DNA from: Mesorhizobium sp. dw_380
Lineage (GTDB): Bacteria; Pseudomonadota; Alphaproteobacteria; Rhizobiales; Rhizobiaceae
Assembly (NCBI RefSeq): GCF_018588885.1
Contig: NZ_JAFFIW010000009.1
Coordinates: 62,001 to 126,000, forward strand
DNA length: 64,000 nt
Direction: 5' to 3'
A model generated the notes under the pieces. That model made no database searches. It worked only from the letters and a program-made list of their open reading frames with translations, and was not told the origin of the DNA. Shown here in pieces: positions 1 to 8,058 of the stretch. Made by a program: the position numbers and the translations under genes. Each line of letters begins with the position of its first letter. The stretch's first letter is position 1.

Positions 1-433
1 TGGCAATCGCTTGCTGCAGGCGCGGATTGTAGTCGGCCTGCGCCAGGTCGATCCAGTTGATCTTGGCGCCGGTATAGGCCTCCCACGGCTTCAGGAAACC
101 GCGGAACAGCACATTGTGCAGGTTCTGATTGTTGAGGCCCATGAAGGTCAGCTCAACGCCGGCAAATTCGCCTTGCTTGACATTGGCCTTGGTCGCGTCG
201 AGGCAGAGCTCGCCCACCTTCTGGAAATCGGAGTCGGTCGGCTGGCCTTTGCCAACGCCGGGAATCTGCAGGATCTTGGAACGAAGTTCGCTTGCCGCGG
301 AGGCAGGACGCGTCAGGGCGCCGAGCCCTGCGCCGGATGCCGCCGCGATCGCGGCCATGCTGGCCGCGCCCTTCAATATGTCGCGCCTTGTAGCGCCGGC
401 ACGGATCAGTTTTTCGTAAAGATCGACTCTCAT
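1..433 (-). CDS. Extracellular solute-binding protein family 1 of a sugar ABC transporter (N-terminal part)
   Basis: Only the first 144 residues lie in the window; the gene runs off the left edge. The start at 433 is the first ATG after an upstream TCC-rich (GGAGGAAT on the coding strand) ribosome site. Residues 15-22 hold a twin-arginine motif (TRRDILKG) followed by an Ala/Gly-rich hydrophobic stretch and an ASA cleavage site near residue 47, so export is probably by Tat. The mature start (a GLNNQNLHN segment, then a KPWEAYTGAKINW segment) is typical of family-1 periplasmic binding proteins that feed CUT1 importers. It diverges from the ATPase at 727, which probably belongs to the same system. 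The substrate is not visible; the neighbouring mutarotase and ribokinase suggest a pentose or related sugar. Confidence 0.8.
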   Translation of the reverse strand, partial: MRVDLYEKLIRAGATRRDILKGAASMAAIAAASGAGLGALTRPASAASELRSKILQIPGVGKGQPTDSDFQKVGELCLDATKANVKQGEFAGVELTFMGLNNQNLHNVLFRGFLKPWEAYTGAKINWIDLAQADYNPRLQQAIA

Positions 434-604
434 GTACTATTCCTCCCAGAACAACAGCCGTGATTGAAATGCCAACTTCTTTCGGACGCCGGAACGTCGA
501 CGGTTCTCCTCGATAAAACAGGGACCTGAGACCCCACCCAGTGTCCGCCTGGAACTCCGTCTTCCGGGTCAAAGGTCCGGCATTCGGAATTGGCGATCAT
601 CACT

Positions 605-637
605 ATTCTCGCAACGTGATGGCGTGTCAACGAGAAT
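605..637. promoter_or_regulatory. Candidate operator in the divergent promoter region
   Basis: The 293-bp region between the divergent binding-protein gene (start 433) and ATPase gene (start 727) contains a 7-bp inverted repeat, ATTCTCG at 605-611 and CGAGAAT at 631-637, separated by 19 bp. Its position between two divergent transport genes fits a shared regulator site. No regulator gene is visible nearby, so this is a weak call. Confidence 0.25.
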
Positions 638-726
638 GGATTTTATCTATAGGAGATCGACTTGCCCTGACAGGTCGCGTTGGTTAGCTTCTGCGCCTAC
701 GGCTAATGAAAGCCGATGGGGGAGAC

Positions 727-1785
727 ATGGCGCAAGTCGCGATCAGCAAGGTGGCCAAGGCGTTTGGAACCGTCAAGGTTCTGCACGAAGTCAGCGTCGA
801 TATCGCCGACGGGCAGTTCGTGGTGCTGGTCGGCCCTTCAGGTTGCGGCAAGTCCACGCTGCTCAGGATGGTGGCCGGGCTGGAGACCGTCTCTGGCGGC
901 ACGATCGCCATCGGCGACCGCGTGGTCAATCATTTGCCGCCGGCCAAGCGCGACATCGCCATGGTGTTCCAGAACTACGCGCTCTATCCGCACAAGACGG
1001 TGGAGCAGAACATGGCCTTTGCCCTCAAGCTGCGGAAAACCGATCCGGCCGTGGTCGCCGAGCGGGTCAAGCGCGCCGCCGACATCCTCGATCTCAACCC
1101 CTATCTGAAGCGCTATCCCCGGCAGCTCTCCGGTGGCCAGCGCCAGCGTGTGGCGATGGGGCGCGCCATCGTGCGCAACCCGCAGGTTTTCCTGTTCGAC
1201 GAGCCGCTCTCCAATCTCGACGCCAAGCTGCGCGTGCAGATGCGCACCGAGATCAAGGAACTGCACCAGCGGCTGAAGACCACCACGATCTACGTCACCC
1301 ACGACCAGATCGAGGCCATGACGATGGCCGACAAGATCGTGGTGATGCGTGACGGCCGCATCGAGCAGGTCGGGGCGCCGCTGGAGCTGTTTGACCGGCC
1401 GGCCAACCTGTTCGTCGCTGGTTTCATCGGCTCGCCTTCGATGAACCTGCTCAAGGGTGTTGTGCGCAAGGGCGACAAGCCGGGCGTCGAGATATCAGGC
1501 ACACTGTTCCCGCTTGCCCCAGGCAACGCCGCACAGGAGGGGCAGGCGATCGTCTATGGCGTGCGCCCGGAGCATCTCGAAATCCATCCCGATGGCGTGC
1601 CGGCGAGGATTTCGGTGGTCGAGCCGACCGGCTCGGAGACCCTGGTCTTCCTGCGCTTCGGCGAGGGCGAGATGGTGGCGCTGTTTCGTGAGCGTCACGA
1701 CTTCAAGCCCGGCGACACGCTCACGCTCCGGCCAAGGCTCGACCACATCCACCTGTTCGACGCCGAGACCGGCAAGCGTCTCTGA
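727..1785 (+). CDS. CUT1-type sugar ABC transporter ATP-binding protein (UgpC/MsmK-like)
   Basis: This 352-residue protein is the cytoplasmic ATPase of a carbohydrate importer. Walker A is GPSGCGKST at about residues 36-44, followed by the Q-loop, the [14 protein letters not shown] signature near 132 and Walker [12 protein letters not shown] near 155. About 120 C-terminal residues form the TOBE-type regulatory domain typical of UgpC/MalK subunits, and the total length matches that family. The start at 727 is preceded by GGGGGAGAC. Upstream in-frame ATG 706 would add seven non-homologous residues. It is followed after 27 bp by the mutarotase gene. The permeases are not in the window and presumably lie to the left with the binding protein. 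Confidence 0.93.
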   Translation: MAQVAISKVAKAFGTVKVLHEVSVDIADGQFVVLVGPSGCGKSTLLRMVAGLETVSGGTIAIGDRVVNHLPPAKRDIAMVFQNYALYPHKTVEQNMAFALKLRKTDPAVVAERVKRAADILDLNPYLKRYPRQLSGGQRQRVAMGRAIVRNPQVFLFDEPLSNLDAKLRVQMRTEIKELHQRLKTTTIYVTHDQIEAMTMADKIVVMRDGRIEQVGAPLELFDRPANLFVAGFIGSPSMNLLKGVVRKGDKPGVEISGTLFPLAPGNAAQEGQAIVYGVRPEHLEIHPDGVPARISVVEPTGSETLVFLRFGEGEMVALFRERHDFKPGDTLTLRPRLDHIHLFDAETGKRL

Positions 1786-1812
1786 TCTCAAACGCACTTC
1801 ACGAGGACTATC

Positions 1813-2265
1813 ATGCTCAAAGGCATCAATCCGCTGCTCAATGCCGACGTGCTGCAGGCGTTGCGGGCGATGGGGCATGGCGATGACCTGATCATCGCCG
1901 ACACCAATTTCCCGTCCGATTCGGTGGCGCGCCAGACGGCGCTCGGTCGGCTGCTGCGCATCGATGCGTCGGCGGCGCAAGTCGTCAAGGCGGTGCTCTC
2001 GCTCTACCCGCTGGATACGTTCGTCGATGATTCCGCCGCGCGCATGGAGATCGTCGGCAAGCCGGACGAGATTCCGCCCGTGCAGAAAGAAGTGCAAAAG
2101 GAGATCGACGCCGCCGAAGGCAAGTCCTGGCCGATGCTGCCGGTCGAGCGTTACGCCTTCTACGAGCGCGCCAAGCAGGCCTATTGCGTCATCCAGACCG
2201 GCGAGCGCCGCTTCTATGGCTGCTTCGCCTTCCGCAAGGGCGTCGTCCCGCCGGATGCGGAGTAG
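1813..2265 (+). CDS. RbsD/FucU family sugar mutarotase
   Basis: A 150-residue cytosolic protein of the RbsD/FucU fold, which interconverts sugar anomers (ribose pyranase or fucose mutarotase) so that kinases see the right form. It begins with the family-typical segment MLKGINPLLNADVLQALRAM and has the conserved GHGD-x-x-x-IADTNFP segment near residues 21-33. A C-terminal ERRFYGCFAFRKGV strand matches FucU proteins, and the length is closer to FucU (about 140-150) than to RbsD. An AGGACTATC ribosome site precedes the ATG. It sits between the transporter ATPase and a ribokinase four bases downstream, so the three are probably one catabolic operon. Whether the sugar is ribose or another sugar cannot be read from the sequence. 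Confidence 0.88.
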   Translation: MLKGINPLLNADVLQALRAMGHGDDLIIADTNFPSDSVARQTALGRLLRIDASAAQVVKAVLSLYPLDTFVDDSAARMEIVGKPDEIPPVQKEVQKEIDAAEGKSWPMLPVERYAFYERAKQAYCVIQTGERRFYGCFAFRKGVVPPDAE

Positions 2266-2269
2266 CGGC

Positions 2270-3199
2270 ATGGGCTTGGGCAAGCCGATCGTTATCCTCG
2301 GTGTCTTCGTCGCCGATACCGCTTACCGCGCCGATCGCCAGCCGAGGCTGGGTGAAACGATCCTCGGCAACTCTTTCAAGCTCGGGCCGGGCGGCAAGGG
2401 ATCGAACCAGGCGGTGGCCGCCGGCAAGCTCGGCGCTGACATCACCTTCCTGACCCGGCTTGGTGTCGATGCCTTCGCGGATATGGCCAAGCAGACCTGG
2501 AAGGATGCCGGCGTGAAAAGCGCCGTCATCGATACGCCGGACAGCTATACGGGCGCCGCCTACATCTTCGTCGAGGAGGGAAGCGGCAACAACGCCATCA
2601 TCGTCAGTCCCGGTGCGGCCATGCTGATCTCGCCAGCCGATATCGAGGCCAATGCCGATCTGATCCGTGGCGCCGGCGTCTTTGTCACGCAGCTCGAACA
2701 GCCGATCGACGCGGCGCTCAGGGCGCTGGAGATCGCACGCGGGGCAGGGGTGACGACCATCCTCAATCCGGCGCCGGCGGCAAAGCTTCCCGAACACATC
2801 TACACGCTCTGCGACTATCTCACGCCCAACGAAACCGAGGCGGAGGAATTGACGGGACTGAAAGTCTCCTCGCTTGACGACGCTCGAGCCGCTGCCGGAA
2901 AGCTGCTCGAAAAGGGCGTCGGCACGGTCATCGTCACGCTCGGTGACAAGGGCGCGCTGCTGCACGCGAAGGACCGCTCAGAGCATGTTCCCGCCATCAG
3001 TGCCGGTCCCGTGGTCGAAACCACCGGCGCGGGGGACGCCTTCAATGGGGGCTTTGCCGCCGCTTTGTCGCGAGGCGTCGAGCCGCTGCAAGCGGTGCGC
3101 TTTGCCTGCGCCGTAGCTGGCATCTCCGTGACGCGACACGGCACGGCACCGTCGATGCCGACATTGCCGGAAGTCGAGCTGCTGCTGGCCAAGGGCTGA
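2270..3199 (+). CDS. rbsK: Ribokinase (PfkB family)
   Basis: A 309-residue PfkB-family sugar kinase. The N-terminal signature GPGGKGSNQAVAAGKLG (about residues 40-56) and the C-terminal TTGAGDAFNGGFAAAL (about residues 248-263, with the catalytic Asp in GAGD) are ribokinase hallmarks. NPAPAAKLP and a TPNETEAEELTG segment are also typical of RbsK. It phosphorylates the sugar delivered by the transporter and mutarotase encoded upstream. The ATG at 2270 follows the mutarotase stop by 4 bp and places the family start (KPIVILGVFVAD) at the N-terminus; a longer in-frame reading from 1964 overlaps the previous gene and is rejected. Confidence 0.92.
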   Translation: MGLGKPIVILGVFVADTAYRADRQPRLGETILGNSFKLGPGGKGSNQAVAAGKLGADITFLTRLGVDAFADMAKQTWKDAGVKSAVIDTPDSYTGAAYIFVEEGSGNNAIIVSPGAAMLISPADIEANADLIRGAGVFVTQLEQPIDAALRALEIARGAGVTTILNPAPAAKLPEHIYTLCDYLTPNETEAEELTGLKVSSLDDARAAAGKLLEKGVGTVIVTLGDKGALLHAKDRSEHVPAISAGPVVETTGAGDAFNGGFAAALSRGVEPLQAVRFACAVAGISVTRHGTAPSMPTLPEVELLLAKG

Positions 3200-3283
3200 A
3201 ACCCATTGCCTAGAGTTTGCCGGGCGCCCGTGACGCCCAGCCTGCTCTAGCCCAGATGGCTCGCGACCAGCGGTGTGAAGAAG

Positions 3284-3799
3284 CTATTGCCTGACATAGC
3301 AGCGCTTTCCTTGACCGGGCGCGGGATCGCCGAATGCATCATTGTCGCATTCGACACCGTTGCGGAACACGTCCTGCGTGAACCGGCCGCGCGCGCCATA
3401 CCTGACCACCTTGCGGCCATAGAAGTCGCAGAATTCGCCTTCTTCGGCACAGACGGCCCAACTGTCGCGGCGAGGCTGATCGTAATCGTCATTCGACTCG
3501 CCCCGGTCGCGCATCACGATGAAGCATGATTTTCCTTGGCCTGGCGCGGGGTCGCCGAACACGCGGTTCGAACAGGGTACCGCGTTTCGCTCAAAATAGC
3601 GCGAGGTTGTACGGCCGTTGGCGCCGTAGACGACCTCTGCGGGATACGGAAGGCGGCAGATTCCGCCCTCGCGCGCGCATCGCTGCAGCCGGTCGGCCGA
3701 CGCGGCGGCGGGGAAAAGGACGGAGGCGGCCGTCGTCGCGCCGCCCAGGCAAATTAGCGTGAATATCGTGCGCAGAGAATTGTTTGGTGCAATTGACAT
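3284..3799 (-). CDS. Secreted two-repeat cysteine protein of unknown function
   Basis: A 171-residue protein I cannot place in a named family. Residues 1-35 form a signal peptide ending in an AAASA-type site. The mature part is two copies of a ~55-residue unit. Each copy has Cys-x6-Cys at its start, then a Gly/Arg turn (ANGR or ARGR), a third Cys, and the near-identical ending FGDPAPGQGK-x-C. The eight cysteines suggest one or two disulfides per unit in the periplasm. An acidic/Arg linker (RGESNDDYDQPRRD) joins the copies. The start at 3799 is preceded by GGAGGAGACA; the ATG at 3811 lies upstream of that ribosome site and is not used. It is monocistronic and convergent with the ribokinase gene. 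Confidence 0.75.
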   Translation of the reverse strand: MSIAPNNSLRTIFTLICLGGATTAASVLFPAAASADRLQRCAREGGICRLPYPAEVVYGANGRTTSRYFERNAVPCSNRVFGDPAPGQGKSCFIVMRDRGESNDDYDQPRRDSWAVCAEEGEFCDFYGRKVVRYGARGRFTQDVFRNGVECDNDAFGDPAPGQGKRCYVRQ

Positions 3800-4145
3800 T
3801 GTCTCCTCCATGCCGTTCCCGCAACATACTGCAACTTAGTACCTTAGTACCTGCACATGAATCGAGCGCTTTGTGGGCGAATCCGCAAGTGGATTCGCAG
3901 CGATAGCTCGTCCCGGCCTGCTCCACCGCATCGGCCGTCGCTTGTCAGCCTATTGGAGCCGCGTCTTTCCACATTGTCGGTGGTGTTTTTGGGGCTGGCT
4001 GTTCCTGATCGAGCCAGCAAACGATGGCAGGTGTCAAAGGGAACGCCAGGCCGGCGAGGTCTTCGGCACATCGTTTCTGAAAGAGGACTTTGACAATTCA
4101 TGTCGACATTTCCCTGGTGCCAAGGATCGCGATCCTTGAGGGAAA
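3800..4145. other. Non-coding stretch between the secreted-protein gene and tRNA-Asp
   Basis: About 345 bp with no convincing gene. Short open frames on both strands lack ribosome sites and recognisable sequence. The left 50 bp presumably hold the promoter of the minus-strand gene at 3284-3799. Confidence 0.5.
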
Positions 4146-4222
4146 TGGCGCGAGTGACGGGGCTCGAACCCGCGACCTCCGGCGTGACAGGCCGGCACTC
4201 TAACCAACTGAGCTACACCCGC
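4146..4222 (-). tRNA. tRNA-Asp (anticodon GTC)
   Basis: The minus strand folds into a full 77-nt cloverleaf with encoded CCA. The acceptor stem pairs GCGGGTG with CACTCGC (one G-T), the D arm reads AGCTCAGTTGGTTAGAG, the anticodon stem CCGGC/GCCGG encloses loop CTGTCAC (anticodon GTC), and the T loop is TTCGAGC. The discriminator base is G, as expected for tRNA-Asp. It lies 217 bp from, and opposite in strand to, tRNA-Val. Confidence 0.97.
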
Positions 4223-4439
4223 GCATTGACGAGCACGTGTCAGCCGTGTTCGTCGTTGGGGCGGTGGATAAGGGGTTCGCCACTGGGTGTCAAGCGCACG
4301 AAACCATCATAACGGCAAACTGGAGAAGGTTTTTTGACAGCCGGCGTTTTGTTCGCAAATACGGCCCGCAACCGGGGCGCCCCACGCTCATTTGGCCTTG
4401 CGAAGCCGATCCCGACCGCTTAAAGGTCCGGCCCGGAGC

Positions 4440-4520
<81 letters not shown>

Positions 4521-4620
4521 ATCTTAGAAGAATAGCGCTCTTCTGCTCCCAAAACGCTGAAAAATCAGTTGCTTGCGCAATCTACGACATTTTGAGGTCG
4601 CACGTCAAACAAGTTGACTT

Positions 4621-4636
4621 ACTGAGCTAATCGCCC
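4621..4636 (-). repeat. Inverted 16-bp copy of the tRNA-Val 5' end
   Basis: The sequence ACTGAGCTAATCGCCC is the exact reverse complement of the first 16 bases of tRNA-Val (4440-4455). The match stops there, so it is not a second tRNA. It lies 100 bp inside the island next to the TGTGAC repeat and may be a scar of an earlier inversion or integration. Confidence 0.6.
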
Positions 4637-4664
4637 GCCAAATTCGGACCGAATCGCTGTCAGT

Positions 4665-4681
4665 TGTGACCCCATTGTGAC
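4665..4681 (+). promoter_or_regulatory. TGTGAC-N5-TGTGAC motif at the left end of the island
   Basis: Two direct TGTGAC hexamers, 11 bp apart start to start (TGTGAC CCCAT TGTGAC). The same geometry is found at 14011-14027 and, inverted, at 14250-14266, each beside an integrase start. The 11-bp phasing puts both hexamers on one face of the helix, which fits an integrase arm-type site or an autoregulatory operator. Confidence 0.5.
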
Positions 4682-4805
4682 AGGGACGACTGGCGCTTCT
4701 TGATGATCGAAAGGGCTTTGGTGAGGTAAACCAGGAGGACAATCCCCATTCCCAGGCGGTGTCACAGAAGGAAAATGGGCCCCATCGACGGCTGCAAATG
4801 CCCCA

Positions 4806-4978
4806 GGGCTGTCATGGGACTGTTTAACGGGCCGAGCAGGGATAAACTCTGCATTTCCATGATCTGAGGCACGAAGCCATCAGCAGGCTCTTTGAGCGAG
4901 GTCTTCACTATGCCCGAAGTGGCATCGGTTAGCGGACATCGCGACACGACAATGCTCTTACGAAACGCTGATGCTTGA
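4806..4978 (+). pseudogene. C-terminal remnant of a tyrosine integrase
   Basis: With two single-base frame changes (near 4850 and 4906) the plus strand reads WDCLTGRAGI, then HFHDLRHEAISRLFERGL, then PEVASVSGHR and MLLRNADA-stop. This aligns with residues 274-327 of the intact integrase at 12955-13998 (WDRLTARAGI, NFHDLRHEAISRLFELGL, PEVASISGHR, LMRYSHA). The HxxR and second His survive, but the catalytic Tyr is Asn and the N-terminal two thirds are absent. It is a dead fragment of a related but distinct integrase, on the opposite strand to the intact one. Confidence 0.85.
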
Positions 4979-5031
4979 TACGAAAAGCGTCCGCTGCAAA
5001 CTGGACAGAAAAAAGTTACGGATCGATCCAA

Positions 5032-6609
5032 ATGCCCTACCGAACTCCGACTATTGACGACTTTCGCCATGCCAAGTGGCTAAGAAGGAACTTACGGCTC
5101 GGCGAAGGCTTTGATCGATTTGTCAACGAGATGGCGGAAAGGGTGAGGGTCAGGGCCGGAAGAGCAGACAGGATTGACGTAGTCGGAAATTTGAGAAATG
5201 CACTAAGTGTAATAGTGGCTAATCTATATAAATCTCATTTAAACGACGAGAATAGATATGTAATAATAGATCGAAGCAATGATGGTTATCCAACAGGCCC
5301 GTACAATCCCTTGAGAATAAACAGGAGAGCAATTCAAGATTGTTTGGATTACCTGTCTAATGATCTCCCCAGCTATGTTGAACAGAGGGGAGGTAACTTT
5401 GATTCTATTGCTGGTATCGGATATACCACAAGATTCAGATCCACGATAAGGCTGGTATCGGAACTAGAAGAGTATAATATACCAGAGGAAATACAACACG
5501 ATATTGATCCGGCGGGTATTATTAGGAACACTTTAAGGGACAACCCCCAATCTCCTTTGCTTTCATATCTCTTCAGAGCGGAGCCTTTGCCTTCAATAAG
5601 GCTGAAAGGTGAAAAGCCTGCCAGAGGCTCAGCCCTCCTTCTCAATTACGAACCAACTGACGATACCATGCGGATGGAAGCTAACCTGAGAACGTACAAC
5701 AGATTCCTTTTCGATCATCACTGGCTAGACATACTCATTTCTAACGAGGAATTCCGAGACCTTTCAAGGCTGGTGGACGATGAACCTGACGAGTTTGGTG
5801 ATGAAGACGATCGTCGCTGGGATCTCGACATTCTATGGAGAAACACGCTGTACCGCGTATTCAACAACGGGCGCTTTACTGATGGAGGAAGATTTTATGG
5901 TGGTTGGTGGCAGGGGGTGCCCAGCCGTCTCAGAAGGCATTTGACGATCAACGGCTATCCGACTGCCGAACTGGACTACTCAAACATGCAGATCGTCATG
6001 CTGTATGCCGACGAGGGATTGGAGCTTGAGGGCGATGCATATGAGATTGAGGGCATTCCCCACGCATACCGCAAGTTAATCAAGCGGACCGTATTCAAAA
6101 TAGTCAATGCCGATGGGCAGATACGCTCAGCGAAAAAAGCCGAGCTTCCTGTGGGATGGACCTGGCGACAACTCATGGATGCAGTGAGAGAGAAGCATCG
6201 GCCTATCGCTAAGTATTTCGGCACAGGCGAAGGCATCAGGCTTCAAAAGAGGGATGCAGACATTGCCGAGAGTGTCATGCTCACGATGATGGACGAAGGA
6301 ACCCTAGTTCTCCCCATTCACGACAGCTTTGTCATTGAAGATGGCCGCCAGGATCGCCTCAGAGAGGTGATGGTTGCTGCCTACAGGCGCCGTTTGGGTT
6401 TTGACATTAATGTAGACGCCAATCCCACGTGGTTGGAGCAACTGCCGGCGCAGGCGATAGAACTGGACCGGCTTGGTGTACGAGATCTAACTGATTGGAT
6501 CGCAGAGCTAGAGCAGCGCCCTCAGTACGAAAACTACCGCGACCGCAAGGCCGCCTTCTTGCAAGCCAGAGGTGAAACATGGGGCCATGAGCATCATTTC
6601 TTTTATTAA
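5032..6609 (+). CDS. Divergent family-A DNA polymerase-like protein
   Basis: A 525-residue protein whose C-terminal half carries the three palm/fingers motifs of family-A polymerases in order. Motif A is ELDYSNMQIVMLYA with Asp315. Motif B is R347-x3-K351-x3-F355, the Pol I O-helix pattern. Motif C is PIHDSF with His430-Asp431. A conserved-looking GGRFYGGWWQ segment precedes motif A. I see no 5' or 3' exonuclease signature in the ~280-residue N-terminal region, which is AT-rich in its coding and otherwise unrecognised. HDSF in motif C also resembles T7-type RNA polymerases, so DNA versus RNA synthesis is open. The ATG at 5032 is chosen because the earlier TTG (4975) lies inside the integrase remnant. 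It is the first cargo gene of the island; function (element replication or defence) is unknown. Confidence 0.7.
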   Translation: MPYRTPTIDDFRHAKWLRRNLRLGEGFDRFVNEMAERVRVRAGRADRIDVVGNLRNALSVIVANLYKSHLNDENRYVIIDRSNDGYPTGPYNPLRINRRAIQDCLDYLSNDLPSYVEQRGGNFDSIAGIGYTTRFRSTIRLVSELEEYNIPEEIQHDIDPAGIIRNTLRDNPQSPLLSYLFRAEPLPSIRLKGEKPARGSALLLNYEPTDDTMRMEANLRTYNRFLFDHHWLDILISNEEFRDLSRLVDDEPDEFGDEDDRRWDLDILWRNTLYRVFNNGRFTDGGRFYGGWWQGVPSRLRRHLTINGYPTAELDYSNMQIVMLYADEGLELEGDAYEIEGIPHAYRKLIKRTVFKIVNADGQIRSAKKAELPVGWTWRQLMDAVREKHRPIAKYFGTGEGIRLQKRDADIAESVMLTMMDEGTLVLPIHDSFVIEDGRQDRLREVMVAAYRRRLGFDINVDANPTWLEQLPAQAIELDRLGVRDLTDWIAELEQRPQYENYRDRKAAFLQARGETWGHEHHFFY

Positions 6610-6854
6610 CTGCAGCTTATACAGGTTATAAAGTCATTATGCCTCTATATGACACACAGGAGCCCGTACAGAGCCGTAATCATAATTCGGCATACACATA
6701 GCCGAAAATAGGAGGGGCGCTCCTAAGGACTTCTATTGCCACGACAAGACATATGGCGAATATAAATTTAAAACTGCGTGAAGCTACGATTTGAGATACA
6801 TACCGATATAAATTAGAATTCAAAAGTTTACAATTCCACGCTTCTTCCCTTCGA

Positions 6855-7277
6855 TTAGTGAGCGGGAACGATGGTGTCGGGTATTATCGGCAATTCACGA
6901 TACAGCGTTCTAGCTGCCTCGCTAAGTGGCTTAAGCGGATTTTGATCGCAATATTTTAGTATAAACGCTAGCTGTTCTGAGACCGATGTGGCCGATAAAT
7001 CGTGCCTCGTGTATGCTCCTGCTTCCTCAACGAGTTCAGCTTGTTTGTTTTTCCCAAGCAAGACTTGCTCCCACCACACATGAGCCATGTTGATCCCGCT
7101 CAAATAGCCATCGGCCCAGGACAGGATCATGTCACCGCTATCGTTTTGGTCAGTCGGGCCCCATCGGAGGATCTCAGCGCAGGCGGTGTTCCCTACCCCC
7201 ATCATGGTGGAAGGCCCATCAGCCAGCGATACGGTGCAAGACATTCCGAGCAAGGCTATGGCGATCGCCCACTTCAT
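6855..7277 (-). CDS. Periplasmic Rap1a/Tai-like protein
   Basis: A 140-residue protein with a signal peptide (MKWAIAIALLGMSCTVSLADG). The mature part has the pattern of small Rap1a/Tai immunity-type and related periplasmic proteins: Cys near the start (NTACAEIL), SWADGYLSGIN in the middle and a C-terminal YCDQNPLKPLSEAA helix, the two Cys probably forming a disulfide. The start at 7277 follows GGGAGAA; a longer reading from 7361 runs into the divergent regulator and lacks the signal peptide at its start. It diverges from the XRE gene at 7360. In some bacteria this fold neutralises a type VI secretion amidase, but no such toxin is present here, so the role is unknown. The 245 bp to its left (6610-6854) is AT-rich and without a gene. 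Confidence 0.55.
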   Translation of the reverse strand: MKWAIAIALLGMSCTVSLADGPSTMMGVGNTACAEILRWGPTDQNDSGDMILSWADGYLSGINMAHVWWEQVLLGKNKQAELVEEAGAYTRHDLSATSVSEQLAFILKYCDQNPLKPLSEAARTLYRELPIIPDTIVPAH

Positions 7278-7359
7278 ACGCAGTTCTCCCGCTGTCCGAT
7301 CACGACTTTTGTTTAATATATCGAGGTGCGTATTTTGAGCAACTGGGTTCGTTTCCCGC

Positions 7360-7581
7360 ATGGACTTGCGGGAAGTGCTTGCTGCGAATTTGCGCCGATT
7401 GAGACACCTAAGAGGGCTGTCTCAAGACGACCTTGCGTATGATGCAGGGGTTAGCCGGAGTTACCTTAGCCAGATCGAGAAGGGTAAATATTACGCAAGC
7501 CTAAAGTTCCTCGGGAAGCTTTCGGTCGTGCTCCAGGTTGAAGCATGGGAGCTTCTGAAGCCGCCAGACGGCAAGGAATAG
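7360..7581 (+). CDS. XRE-family helix-turn-helix regulator
   Basis: A 73-residue single-domain DNA-binding protein. The Cro/CI-type helix-turn-helix is clear: NLRRLRHLRGLSQDDLAYDA, GVSRSYLSQIEKGK, then the dimer helices (SLKFLGKLSVVLQVEAWELL). No sensory domain follows. It diverges from the Rap1a-like gene with 82 bp between starts, so it may control that gene and itself. Such small regulators are common on integrated elements. Confidence 0.88.
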   Translation: MDLREVLAANLRRLRHLRGLSQDDLAYDAGVSRSYLSQIEKGKYYASLKFLGKLSVVLQVEAWELLKPPDGKE

Positions 7582-8058
7582 GGCTAGCTGACCGGCCGAT
7601 TCATCCCTCTGATTCGAGCGTATGCGTCAGCTGCCCCCTGCGGATTGTGCGTAGGTTTACAAAACGGAATTTCCCAAATTGCGCAGAGACCGTATACGAT
7701 ACCGGTACCCCCCGGCCTACCACCTTCGGCTTTTCCCAGCGGCCCTTGGATTCACCGGTTCATGATGCCGATGACTGTTCCCTGAGGTTCTATGACGCTT
7801 TTAGGGAAAAGGTTTACAGCGCAGAAAATGAAGGGGTGGGTGGCGGTTTGATGCATACGTTTGCACGAGGCGCTCTGTAAACCTATTAGGTCCCTGCTCC
7901 CTCACAGATTGCGCCGAACAGACTTGGGATGCTGCATCGGCAAGCCGTTCATAAAACCCCTGTGAAATTCCTTCAGCTGACCCGTTGATTTCCTTGACTT
8001 TGAACGAGCCCAATCGGATGTTCATAAATGGAGTGTATTCTGAACGGGGACGCTAAAC
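7582..8058. other. Long non-coding region upstream of the serine recombinase, with inverted repeats
   Basis: 477 bp without a convincing gene. It contains TAGGTTTACA at 7652-7661, AGGTTTACA at 7810-7818 and the inverted TGTAAACCTA at 7876-7885. The last two extend into an imperfect inverted pair (GGTTTACAGCGC and GCGCTCTGTAAACC) about 50 bp apart. Repeats in this position are what one expects of a resolvase recombination site, but the spacing does not match a classical Tn3 res site closely. A 74-codon minus-strand frame (7801-8025) has no ribosome site and is not called. Confidence 0.4.

Noticed and set aside
4762..5070. 102-codon minus-strand open frame at the left end of the island
   Set aside because: It lies opposite the integrase remnant, whose plus-strand reading aligns with a known integrase; the minus-strand product resembles nothing.
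7801..8025. 74-codon minus-strand frame upstream of the serine recombinase
   Set aside because: No ribosome site and no recognisable sequence; the region is better explained by recombination-site repeats.
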